This document shows positions 1 to 6,487 of a DNA stretch of 64,000 nucleotides, one piece after another (position 1 is the first letter of the stretch; the number at the start of each line of letters is the position of its first letter). The stretch comes from CAKUFA01 sp963646285 (GTDB taxonomy: Bacteria; Bacillota; Clostridia; Christensenellales; Aristaeellaceae), in assembly GCA_963646285.1 (NCBI GenBank), contig CAVIWF010000008.1, positions 1 through 64,000 on the forward strand, written 5' to 3'. The position numbers and the translations under genes were made by a program. The notes below the pieces were generated by a model, which was not told the DNA's origin, ran no database searches, and saw nothing but the letters and a program-made list of their open reading frames with translations.

Positions 1-927
1 TTCCACATTATCAATGGTTTTCGTGCCCTGATACAGGGACATATCCTTGGGATAGCCGCCGCAGCTGGCAACAATGACATCTGCCTTTTCCGGCACTTCC
101 ACTCGATAAATTCGATCCACCGCTTCGCAGGCACGGCGCCAGGAATGCAGGTAGTGGCCTGCATAAATTTCCGCCAGCTGCATTTCCGCATTCATCACCA
201 GAGAAATCATGAATAGATGATTCATCAGCCCGGCGGCTTCGCACATATCGTCGTTGAGGGGATTGTCATTCAGCTTGCCGTTGCCAATGCGGGGATTGCT
301 TTGGAAGCACTTAGGATCCAGTGCATAGGCGTGATTGTGGCAGATGGTATCCATGGCACTGATGCCCGGCAGAATGCTCTTTCTGCCGCCGCCGAAGCCT
401 GCCATGACATGGTGGGTGCATGCGCCAAGGCAAATGACACGATCCGCATGGGCTGCCGCCGGATGAATCCGCACCACGGTGCCATGGGGAGTTGTGCCGA
501 TGGTAACCAAATCGTCTGCCAGGCAGTCGTGATTGATGACCTGAATACGATCATAAATCTTGTCCGTGACCAAGGTGCGAAGCTCCTGCTCATCCCCACC
601 CAGGTGGGTGCCGTTGGCCACCAAAATGGTCAGATGATCGTCTGCCACATGGCAGCGGTTGTGCAGATAGTCCACCAGGTGGGGGATCACCTTATCCTGC
701 CGCATCCAGAAACGGGACATATCGCTGATTACCAGCGTAACCCGGTCGCCGGGCTGAATCCACTGATCCAGCGGAGGTGCGTCAATGGGCGCATCCAGGG
801 AAGCGTTAAGGGCGGCGGCAATATCCTGAATGGCAGGGGTGTGATGCCCGTGCAAAACGGTTACGTCGGATTCTTCCAGCGGAATGTCAACAGTGCCGCT
901 GCCGTAGCGGAAGGTATAAGGCTTCAT
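1..927 (-). CDS. larA: Lactate racemase-like protein (LarA family), 3' end cut by window
   Basis: The first 309 codons are visible and the rest lies beyond position 1. LarA interconverts D- and L-lactate, or related 2-hydroxyacids in paralogues, in the cytoplasm using a nickel-pincer cofactor bound to a lysine. The translation shows the LarA N-terminal domain. The segment GFGGGRKSILPG (about residues 176-187) fits the region with the cofactor-binding lysine, and ANGTHLGGDEQE fits the conserved block before it. The ATG at 925-927 follows AAGGAGG at good distance. A TCGACA-17-TATAAT promoter lies about 50 bp upstream, so it appears to be transcribed alone. No larB, larC or larE is visible here. 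The family assignment is firm; the true hydroxyacid substrate is not. Confidence 0.85.
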   Translation of the reverse strand, partial: MKPYTFRYGSGTVDIPLEESDVTVLHGHHTPAIQDIAAALNASLDAPIDAPPLDQWIQPGDRVTLVISDMSRFWMRQDKVIPHLVDYLHNRCHVADDHLTILVANGTHLGGDEQELRTLVTDKIYDRIQVINHDCLADDLVTIGTTPHGTVVRIHPAAAHADRVICLGACTHHVMAGFGGGRKSILPGISAMDTICHNHAYALDPKCFQSNPRIGNGKLNDNPLNDDMCEAAGLMNHLFMISLVMNAEMQLAEIYAGHYLHSWRRACEAVDRIYRVEVPEKADVIVASCGGYPKDMSLYQGTKTIDNVE

Positions 928-975
928 GAAAAACTTCGCCTCCTTGGCGGTTCGTATGTTTATGCAAACGAAAGC

Positions 976-1004
976 ATTATAGCACCGTCCATGACCTTTG
1001 TCGA
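976..1004 (-). promoter_or_regulatory. Promoter of larA
   Basis: Minus-strand TCGACA (999-1004) and a perfect TATAAT (976-981) are separated by 17 bp, 49 bp upstream of the larA ATG. Confidence 0.6.
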
Positions 1005-1047
1005 TATGGAAACAGAACCTTTTGCTGCATTTTTGCTGTATCTGGCG

Positions 1048-1088
1048 CAACAAGAAAGGGCGTGCGGAGTAAGTTTCCGCACGCCCTT
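1048..1088 (-). terminator. Terminator of glnN
   Basis: A 13-bp perfect GC-rich stem (1056-1068 with 1076-1088) sits just after the glnN stop codon on the minus strand and is followed by TCTTG. The T-run is weak. Confidence 0.7.
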
Positions 1089-1102
1089 GGTATGGTGATG
1101 AA

Positions 1103-3193
1103 TTACACGTTGAACAGAAGGTCTGCATAGGTGGGGAAGGGCCAATAAGAACGTCCTACCTGGGTTTCCAGCTCGTCAGCCACCACTCGGACGGCGTTCA
1201 TCGCAGGGATGATTACGTCATGCTCGTACACAGCGGCTTCCTTGGCATCTGCATCATGGTTGGTGTTCACAATGGCGGCCTGCAGCTCGTCAATACGGTC
1301 GGAGAGCAGGGATACATTGCAGCTCAGCTTGGCCAGCAGCTTTTCCTCGGCGGAGGTGCTCACGGCAGCAGAAGCATCCTTCAGTGCCTTCAGCTGGGAA
1401 GCCACAGCAGCAGAATACTTCATGGCAGCAGGCAGAATCTCACGCTGTGCCATCATCAAAGCGGTTTCGGCTTCGATGTTCAGCACCTTGGCATACTCTT
1501 CCAGCTTGATTTCATACCGGGAACGAATCTCGGTTTCGGAATACACCTTGTGGGTGGTGAACAGCTTGATGTTCTTTTCGGACACCATGTAGGGCAGCGC
1601 ATCAACGGTGCTGTGCAGGTTCAGCAAGCCACGCTTTTCGGCTTCCTTCACCCACTCCTCGGAGTAGCCGTTGCCGTTGAAGATAATACGCTTATGGGCG
1701 CGAATTTCACGAACGATCAACTCATGGAGAGCAGTCTTGAAGTCGGCTGCGCCTTCCAGTTCGTCAGCGAACTGACGGAGGGACTCGGCCACGATGGTGT
1801 TAATGACCACGTTGGTCTCGGAAATGGAAGCGGAGGAGCCCAGAGAACGGAACTCGAACTTGTTGCCGGTGAAGGCGAAGGGAGAAGTACGGTTCCGGTC
1901 GGTGTTGTCCTTGGGGAACTTGGGCAGCACATGCACGCCAACGGTCATATCGCTGTGCTCGTGACCCATGTAGGCGGAACCGGACTCGATGGCGTCCAGA
2001 ATTTCACCCAGCTCTTCGCCCACGAACATGGAAATGATGGCAGGCGGTGCTTCGTTGGCGCCCAGGCGATGGTCGTTGCCGGCGCTGGCCACGGAAACAC
2101 GGAGCAGATCCTGATAATCGTCCACAGCCTTGATGACAGCCGTGAGGAACAGCAGGAACTGAGAGCTTTCGTAGGGGGTGTCGCTGGGATCCAGCAGGTT
2201 GTAGCCGGTGTTGGTGACCATGGACCAGTTGTTGTGCTTGCCGGAGCCGTTCACCCCTGCGAAGGGCTTCTCATGGAGCAGGCAAACCAGACCATGGCGC
2301 TGCGCTACCTTCTTCATCATTTCCATGGTCAGCTGATTGTGATCGGCAGCCACGTTGGTGATGGTGAACACGGGAGCCAGCTCGTGCTGAGCAGGTGCCA
2401 CTTCGTTGTGCTCAGTTTTGGCAGCTACGCCCAGCTTCCACAGCTCTTCGTCCAATTCGGACATGAAGGCCTGAATACGGGGCTTGATGGCGCCGAAATA
2501 GTGATCTTCCAGCTCCTGTCCCTTGGGGGGCTTTGCGCCATACAGGGTGCGGCCGGTGAAAATCAGGTCACGGCGCTTCTCATACAGTTCACGGTCAATC
2601 AGGAAGTATTCCTGTTCAGGACCCACGGTGGGCGTTACACGGACAGAGTCCATGCGGCCGAACAGGTGCAGCACACGCACAGCCTGCTTGCTCAGGGTCT
2701 CCATGGAGCGGAGCAGGGGCGTCTTCTGGTCCAATGCTTCGCCGCCGTAGGAGCAGAAAGCGGTGGGGATGCACAGCACATGATCCTTGATGAAGGCATA
2801 GCTGGTAGGGTCCCAGGCCGTATAGCCACGGGCTTCAAAGGTGGAACGAAGTCCGCCGGAAGGGAAGGAGGAAGCGTCAGGCTCGCCACGGACGAGTTCC
2901 TTGCCGCTGAAGGAAAGAATCATCTTTCCGCCGGGCTGAGGATTCAGGAAGCTGTCGTGCTTCTCGGCGGTGATGCCGGTCATGGGCTGGAACCAGTGGG
3001 TGAAGTGCGTTACGCCCTTCTCCGCTGCCCAATCCTTCATGGCGTGGGCAACAACCGCAGCAACCTGCGGATCAAGATGACGACCCTCATCGATGGTCTT
3101 CTTCAGGGCCTTGTAGGTATCCTTGGGCAAATGCTGCTGCATCACAGCATCATTAAATACGTTGCTGCCAAAGATCTCATCCATATGTGCCAT
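1103..3193 (-). CDS. glnN: Glutamine synthetase type III
   Basis: This 696-residue enzyme joins ammonia to glutamate with ATP to make glutamine in the cytoplasm. Its length matches the long GSIII class (about 700 residues) rather than GSI or GSII. Recognisable segments include MDEIFGSNVFND at the N-terminus, TVGPEQEYFLID with the catalytic glutamates, KTEHNEVAPAQHELAP, and KPFAGVNGSGKHNNWS. The start MAHMDEIF at 3193 follows GAAGGGGG; the internal Met at 3184 is an alternative. An intrinsic hairpin with a T-run lies between its own strong promoter and the coding region, suggesting regulation of elongation. It is probably monocistronic. Confidence 0.96.
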   Translation of the reverse strand: MAHMDEIFGSNVFNDAVMQQHLPKDTYKALKKTIDEGRHLDPQVAAVVAHAMKDWAAEKGVTHFTHWFQPMTGITAEKHDSFLNPQPGGKMILSFSGKELVRGEPDASSFPSGGLRSTFEARGYTAWDPTSYAFIKDHVLCIPTAFCSYGGEALDQKTPLLRSMETLSKQAVRVLHLFGRMDSVRVTPTVGPEQEYFLIDRELYEKRRDLIFTGRTLYGAKPPKGQELEDHYFGAIKPRIQAFMSELDEELWKLGVAAKTEHNEVAPAQHELAPVFTITNVAADHNQLTMEMMKKVAQRHGLVCLLHEKPFAGVNGSGKHNNWSMVTNTGYNLLDPSDTPYESSQFLLFLTAVIKAVDDYQDLLRVSVASAGNDHRLGANEAPPAIISMFVGEELGEILDAIESGSAYMGHEHSDMTVGVHVLPKFPKDNTDRNRTSPFAFTGNKFEFRSLGSSASISETNVVINTIVAESLRQFADELEGAADFKTALHELIVREIRAHKRIIFNGNGYSEEWVKEAEKRGLLNLHSTVDALPYMVSEKNIKLFTTHKVYSETEIRSRYEIKLEEYAKVLNIEAETALMMAQREILPAAMKYSAAVASQLKALKDASAAVSTSAEEKLLAKLSCNVSLLSDRIDELQAAIVNTNHDADAKEAAVYEHDVIIPAMNAVRVVADELETQVGRSYWPFPTYADLLFNV

Positions 3194-3257
3194 CCAGGTA
3201 AACCCCCTTCTACGATGTTTCTTTGGTTTCACAGCTTTTTCCATGAGCAGTTGCCAT

Positions 3258-3296
3258 GAAAAAAGGACGGTGCGAGAAAAAATCCCGCAGCGTCCT
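3258..3296 (-). terminator. Leader terminator (possible attenuator) before glnN
   Basis: On the minus strand AGGACG and CGTCCT (3291-3296 and 3264-3269) bracket an inner pairing of TGCG with CGCA, followed by six T residues. It lies within about 50 nt of the predicted glnN transcription start and 65 nt before the ATG. It therefore would stop glnN transcription unless overridden. No aptamer was recognised. Confidence 0.6.
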
Positions 3297-3311
3297 TGCT
3301 GCATGCACACA

Positions 3312-3340
3312 AGTATAGCCATGCCCCGCAGGTTTGTCAA
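3312..3340 (-). promoter_or_regulatory. Promoter of glnN
   Basis: Minus-strand TTGACA (3335-3340), 17-bp spacer, TATACT (3312-3317). Confidence 0.75.
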
Positions 3341-3383
3341 GGACAAAAGCAAAGAAAAAACGAAGAAGAAATCATTCCCCACC

Positions 3384-3426
3384 CAAATGAAATCCCCGGT
3401 GCGCCCATCATACGCACCGGGGATTT
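3384..3426 (-). terminator. Terminator of leuS
   Basis: A 14-bp perfect stem (3390-3403 with 3413-3426) around CCCCGGTGCG lies right after the leuS stop codon on the minus strand and is followed by a short T-rich stretch. Confidence 0.75.
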
Positions 3427-3437
3427 CGTTGTCATCC

Positions 3438-5855
3438 TTACTTTGCCACAATGTTCAGCAGACGGCCAGGCACGAAAATCACCTTCGTTACCGTCTTGCC
3501 TGCAAGAATCTTCTGTACTTCCGGGTTTTCCGGCAGTTCCTTTTCTGCCTGTTCCCGGGTCATATCTGCCGGCACCATGATGCGTCCGCGAACCTTGCCG
3601 CACACCTGCACAGCAATTTCCACTTCCGTCTTCTTCAGGGCTTCCTCATCCCAAGTGGGCCACTTCTGGTGATGGATAGGATCGCCGAAGCCTTGGTTCT
3701 GCCACATTTCCTCCGTAATATGGGGAGCAACGGGATTCAGCAGCAGCAGCAGGGTGCGAAGCTCCCCACGGGTCACACTGCCCTGCTGGAACATTTCGTT
3801 CACCAGGGTCATCATGGCAGCGATGGCCGTGTTGTACTTCATCTTTTCATAGTCTTCGGAAACCTTCTTCACGGTTTCGTGCATCTGGCTGTTCAGCTTG
3901 GCGGAATAGCCTTCCTCTGCCGTAACGATTTCCTGCAGCCGCCAGACACGATCCAGGAAACGGCGGCAGCCCTTCGCACCATTGGTAGACCACGGAATGG
4001 CCTGATCAAAGGCACCCATGAACATTTCATACAGACGGAAAGCGTCTGCACCGATTTCATCAATAATGTCGTCCGGGTTGATCACATTGCCCCGGGACTT
4101 GGACATCTTTTCACCGTTTTCGCCCAGAATCATGCCATGGCTGGTGCGCTTCTGGTAAGGTTCGGGACTGGGCACCACACCAATGTCGTGAAGGAACAGG
4201 TGCCAGAACCGGCTGTACAGCAGGTGCAGCGTGGTATGTTCCATGCCGCCGTTGTACCAGTCCACAGGCAGCCAATACTTCATGGCTTCCTGGCTGGCAA
4301 TGGCATGGTCGTTGTGAGGATCGGTGTAGCGGATGAAATACCAGCTGGAGCCTGCCCACTGGGGCATGGTATCCGTTTCCCGCTTGGCAGGACCGCCGCA
4401 GCAGGGGCAGGTGGTGTTCACCCAATCTGTCATGGTGGACAGGGGGCTTTCACCGTCGTCCGTAGGCTCGTAGTTCTCCACGTTAGGCAGCAGCACCGGC
4501 AGCTGATCTTCCGGCACGGGCACCATACCGCAATGATCGCAGTGGATCATGGGGATGGGTTCGCCCCAGTAACGCTGACGGCTGAACACCCAGTCACGGA
4601 GCTTGAAGTTAACCTTCTTTTCGCCCAAGCCCTTTTCCGTCAAATATTCGATGATGGCTTTCTTTGCCTGTGCCACCTTCATGCCATTCAGGAAGCCGGA
4701 GTTCACCATCACCCCATCCTGAATATCGGTGTAGGCCTCCTTCTCCACATCGCCGCCAGCCACTACTTCGATGACGGGCAGATTGAATTTCCGTGCAAAC
4801 TCCCAGTCACGGGTATCATGGGCAGGCACAGCCATGATGGCACCCGTGCCGTAGGTCATCAGCACATAGTCGCTCAGCCAGATGGGAATTTTCTTACCGG
4901 TAACAGGGTTTACGGCACGAACACCTTCCACCTGCACGCCGGTCTTTTCCTTGGCAAGCTCTGCACGTTCGAAGTCGCTCTTCTTGGCGGCTGCTTCCCG
5001 ATAGGCTAGGCAGGCATCGTAGTTGGTGATTTTGTCCTTCAATTTTTCAATCAAAGGATGCTCAGGGGACAGCACCATGTAGGTGGCGCCAAAAAGGGTA
5101 TCCGGGCGAGTGGTGTAAACCCGCACCTTTTCCCCTTCGGCAGTCAGGCAGAAATCCACCTCGGCGCCTTCGCTGCGGCCAATCCAGTTCCGCTGCTGCA
5201 CCTTCACCTTATCGATGAAGTCCACCGTGTCCAAGCCATCCAGCAGCTTCTGACCGTAGGCGGTAATCTTCAGCATCCACTGGGTCTTCACCTTGCGAAT
5301 CACCGGGCTGCCGCACCGCTCGCACACGCCGCCGACCACTTCTTCGTTGGCCAGGCCGCACTTGCAGGAGGGGCACCAGTTGATGGGCATATGGGCCTTG
5401 TAGGCCAAGCCGTGCTTGTACAGCTGCAGGAAGATCCACTGGGTCCACTTGAAGTAGTTAGGATCGGTGGTGTTCACCTCACGGGTATAATCGAAGGAGA
5501 AGCCGATTTTCTTCAGCTGTTCCCGGAAGTGGTCAATGTTCTTCTGGGTCACCGCCGCAGGGTGCACCTTGTTCTTAATGGCATAGTTCTCCGTGGGCAG
5601 GCCGAAAGCATCCCATCCAATAGGAAAGAGTACATTATATCCTTCCATGCGGCGCTTCCGGGCGATAATGTCCATGGCGGTGTTGGAGCGGGGATGCCCC
5701 ACGTGCAGTCCCTGTCCGGAAGGATAGGGGAACTCAATCAGTCCATAAAACTTGGGCTTGGAATAGTCATCCGTGGCTTCAAAAGCATGGGATTCTTCCC
5801 AGATTTTCTGCCACTTGGGCTCAATCCGCTTGGGGTCGTAGGCTTGGATCTCCAT
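3438..5855 (-). CDS. leuS: Leucyl-tRNA synthetase
   Basis: This 805-residue class I aminoacyl-tRNA synthetase charges tRNA-Leu in the cytoplasm. The HIGH-type signature appears as YPSGQGLHVGH near residue 45 and the KMSKS loop as GEKMSKSRGN about residue 580. The large inserted editing domain lies between them, and the C-terminal anticodon domain is complete. The ATG at 5855 follows GAGGAGG. A T-box leader upstream shows control by uncharged tRNA-Leu. Length and motifs are normal. Confidence 0.98.
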   Translation of the reverse strand: MEIQAYDPKRIEPKWQKIWEESHAFEATDDYSKPKFYGLIEFPYPSGQGLHVGHPRSNTAMDIIARKRRMEGYNVLFPIGWDAFGLPTENYAIKNKVHPAAVTQKNIDHFREQLKKIGFSFDYTREVNTTDPNYFKWTQWIFLQLYKHGLAYKAHMPINWCPSCKCGLANEEVVGGVCERCGSPVIRKVKTQWMLKITAYGQKLLDGLDTVDFIDKVKVQQRNWIGRSEGAEVDFCLTAEGEKVRVYTTRPDTLFGATYMVLSPEHPLIEKLKDKITNYDACLAYREAAAKKSDFERAELAKEKTGVQVEGVRAVNPVTGKKIPIWLSDYVLMTYGTGAIMAVPAHDTRDWEFARKFNLPVIEVVAGGDVEKEAYTDIQDGVMVNSGFLNGMKVAQAKKAIIEYLTEKGLGEKKVNFKLRDWVFSRQRYWGEPIPMIHCDHCGMVPVPEDQLPVLLPNVENYEPTDDGESPLSTMTDWVNTTCPCCGGPAKRETDTMPQWAGSSWYFIRYTDPHNDHAIASQEAMKYWLPVDWYNGGMEHTTLHLLYSRFWHLFLHDIGVVPSPEPYQKRTSHGMILGENGEKMSKSRGNVINPDDIIDEIGADAFRLYEMFMGAFDQAIPWSTNGAKGCRRFLDRVWRLQEIVTAEEGYSAKLNSQMHETVKKVSEDYEKMKYNTAIAAMMTLVNEMFQQGSVTRGELRTLLLLLNPVAPHITEEMWQNQGFGDPIHHQKWPTWDEEALKKTEVEIAVQVCGKVRGRIMVPADMTREQAEKELPENPEVQKILAGKTVTKVIFVPGRLLNIVAK

Positions 5856-5872
5856 TGCGTCTCCTCCTCAAA

Positions 5873-6096
5873 GAAAAACCGTCCCGTCTCTGCCTGATGC
5901 AAAGACGAAACGGTCAGTTTCGCGGTACCACTTTGCTTGCACATTGCTGTGCCACTCATGCGCTGTAACGGACGCTTCCGCCGATTCAATCAATCGGTAC
6001 GCTCCCGGGCGAGCGGCTTTGCCTCTTTCACCGTGCTTGCACCAACCGCACGGCTCTCTGCATGAAAGAACCAAAACGTTCCCATTCATTGCGACA
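5873..6096 (-). promoter_or_regulatory. T-box leader of leuS
   Basis: The minus strand between the leuS promoter and ATG contains the T-box signature AAAGTGGTACCGCG (5921-5934), whose bulge pairs with the free tRNA acceptor end. It is followed by a terminator hairpin (about 5877-5913) and a TTTTT run. Upstream, AGAGAG and GTTGGTGCAAGCAC resemble Stem I elements. Uncharged tRNA-Leu should stabilise the antiterminator and allow leuS expression. A CTC codon in the 3' half of Stem I could be the specifier, but I could not verify the fold. Confidence 0.92.
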
Positions 6097-6102
6097 CAAG
6101 GA

Positions 6103-6131
6103 AGTATAGCACCCCGGCAGCGGAATGTAAA
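6103..6131 (-). promoter_or_regulatory. Promoter of the leuS T-box transcript
   Basis: Minus-strand TTTACA (6126-6131), 17-bp spacer, TATACT (6103-6108), immediately upstream of the T-box leader. Confidence 0.75.
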
Positions 6132-6262
6132 CCCCTATTTTCGGGCGACGGCACATAGGTGCAGGAAGTTTTCTGCATGGGAAAGCAATGATGGGGAGTC
6201 GAGGTATGGTTTCGGTGCTTAAGGGTTTCGAAACGCTAAGGGCAATGTTTCCAGAAAATACA

Positions 6263-6291
6263 TTGACAAACGCCTGTTTGCAAAGTATAAT
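6263..6291 (+). promoter_or_regulatory. Consensus promoter of cas13d
   Basis: TTGACA (6263-6268), 17-bp spacer, TATAAT (6286-6291). This is a perfect sigma-A consensus and implies strong expression of cas13d. The predicted transcription start is near 6298, leaving a 190-nt 5' untranslated region. Confidence 0.85.
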
Positions 6292-6300
6292 CAAGGCAGA

Positions 6301-6394
6301 CTTTCAACAGCGTAGCATCCTTACTAGGAAGCGGGGCATAGATATGATTAAAACTAGGCAATAGCGGCAAGTCCTTAATCCTGGCTGTTGAAAG
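6301..6394 (+). promoter_or_regulatory. Structured 5' leader of cas13d, function unknown
   Basis: A perfect 11-bp inverted repeat, CTTTCAACAGC (6301-6311) and GCTGTTGAAAG (6384-6394), starts at the predicted transcription start and encloses 72 nt. Inside is a small hairpin, TCCT-TACT-AGGA extended by GC pairs. The right arm can alternatively pair with CTTTC just downstream (GAAAG-GTGGCA-CTTTC). I recognise no known riboswitch. It could be a stand-alone small RNA, an mRNA leader or a regulatory element. Confidence 0.5.
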
Positions 6395-6487
6395 GTGGCA
6401 CTTTCTCATCATCAGTATCCTATGTTCCGGTTCAGTACAAAGTGGTTGTCGAATGATACATATACAGGATTACAGGAGGAGAATAAT

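Noticed and set aside
1220..3259. 679-codon open frame on the plus strand opposite glnN
   Set aside because: It mirrors the codon pattern of the real glnN gene, has no ribosome site and no recognisable protein. The same applies to long frames opposite leuS (3123-5009), the EF-G paralogue (44229-46295) and aroF-asd (56765-58810).
6301..6394. A tracrRNA for the CRISPR system
   Set aside because: Type VI systems process pre-crRNA without one, and no convincing stretch complementary to the repeat was found.
6395..6487. Longer N-terminus for Cas13d from an upstream start
   Set aside because: It begins at the end of the leader hairpin without a ribosome site, and the AGGAGG plus ATG at 6488 is a clear start.
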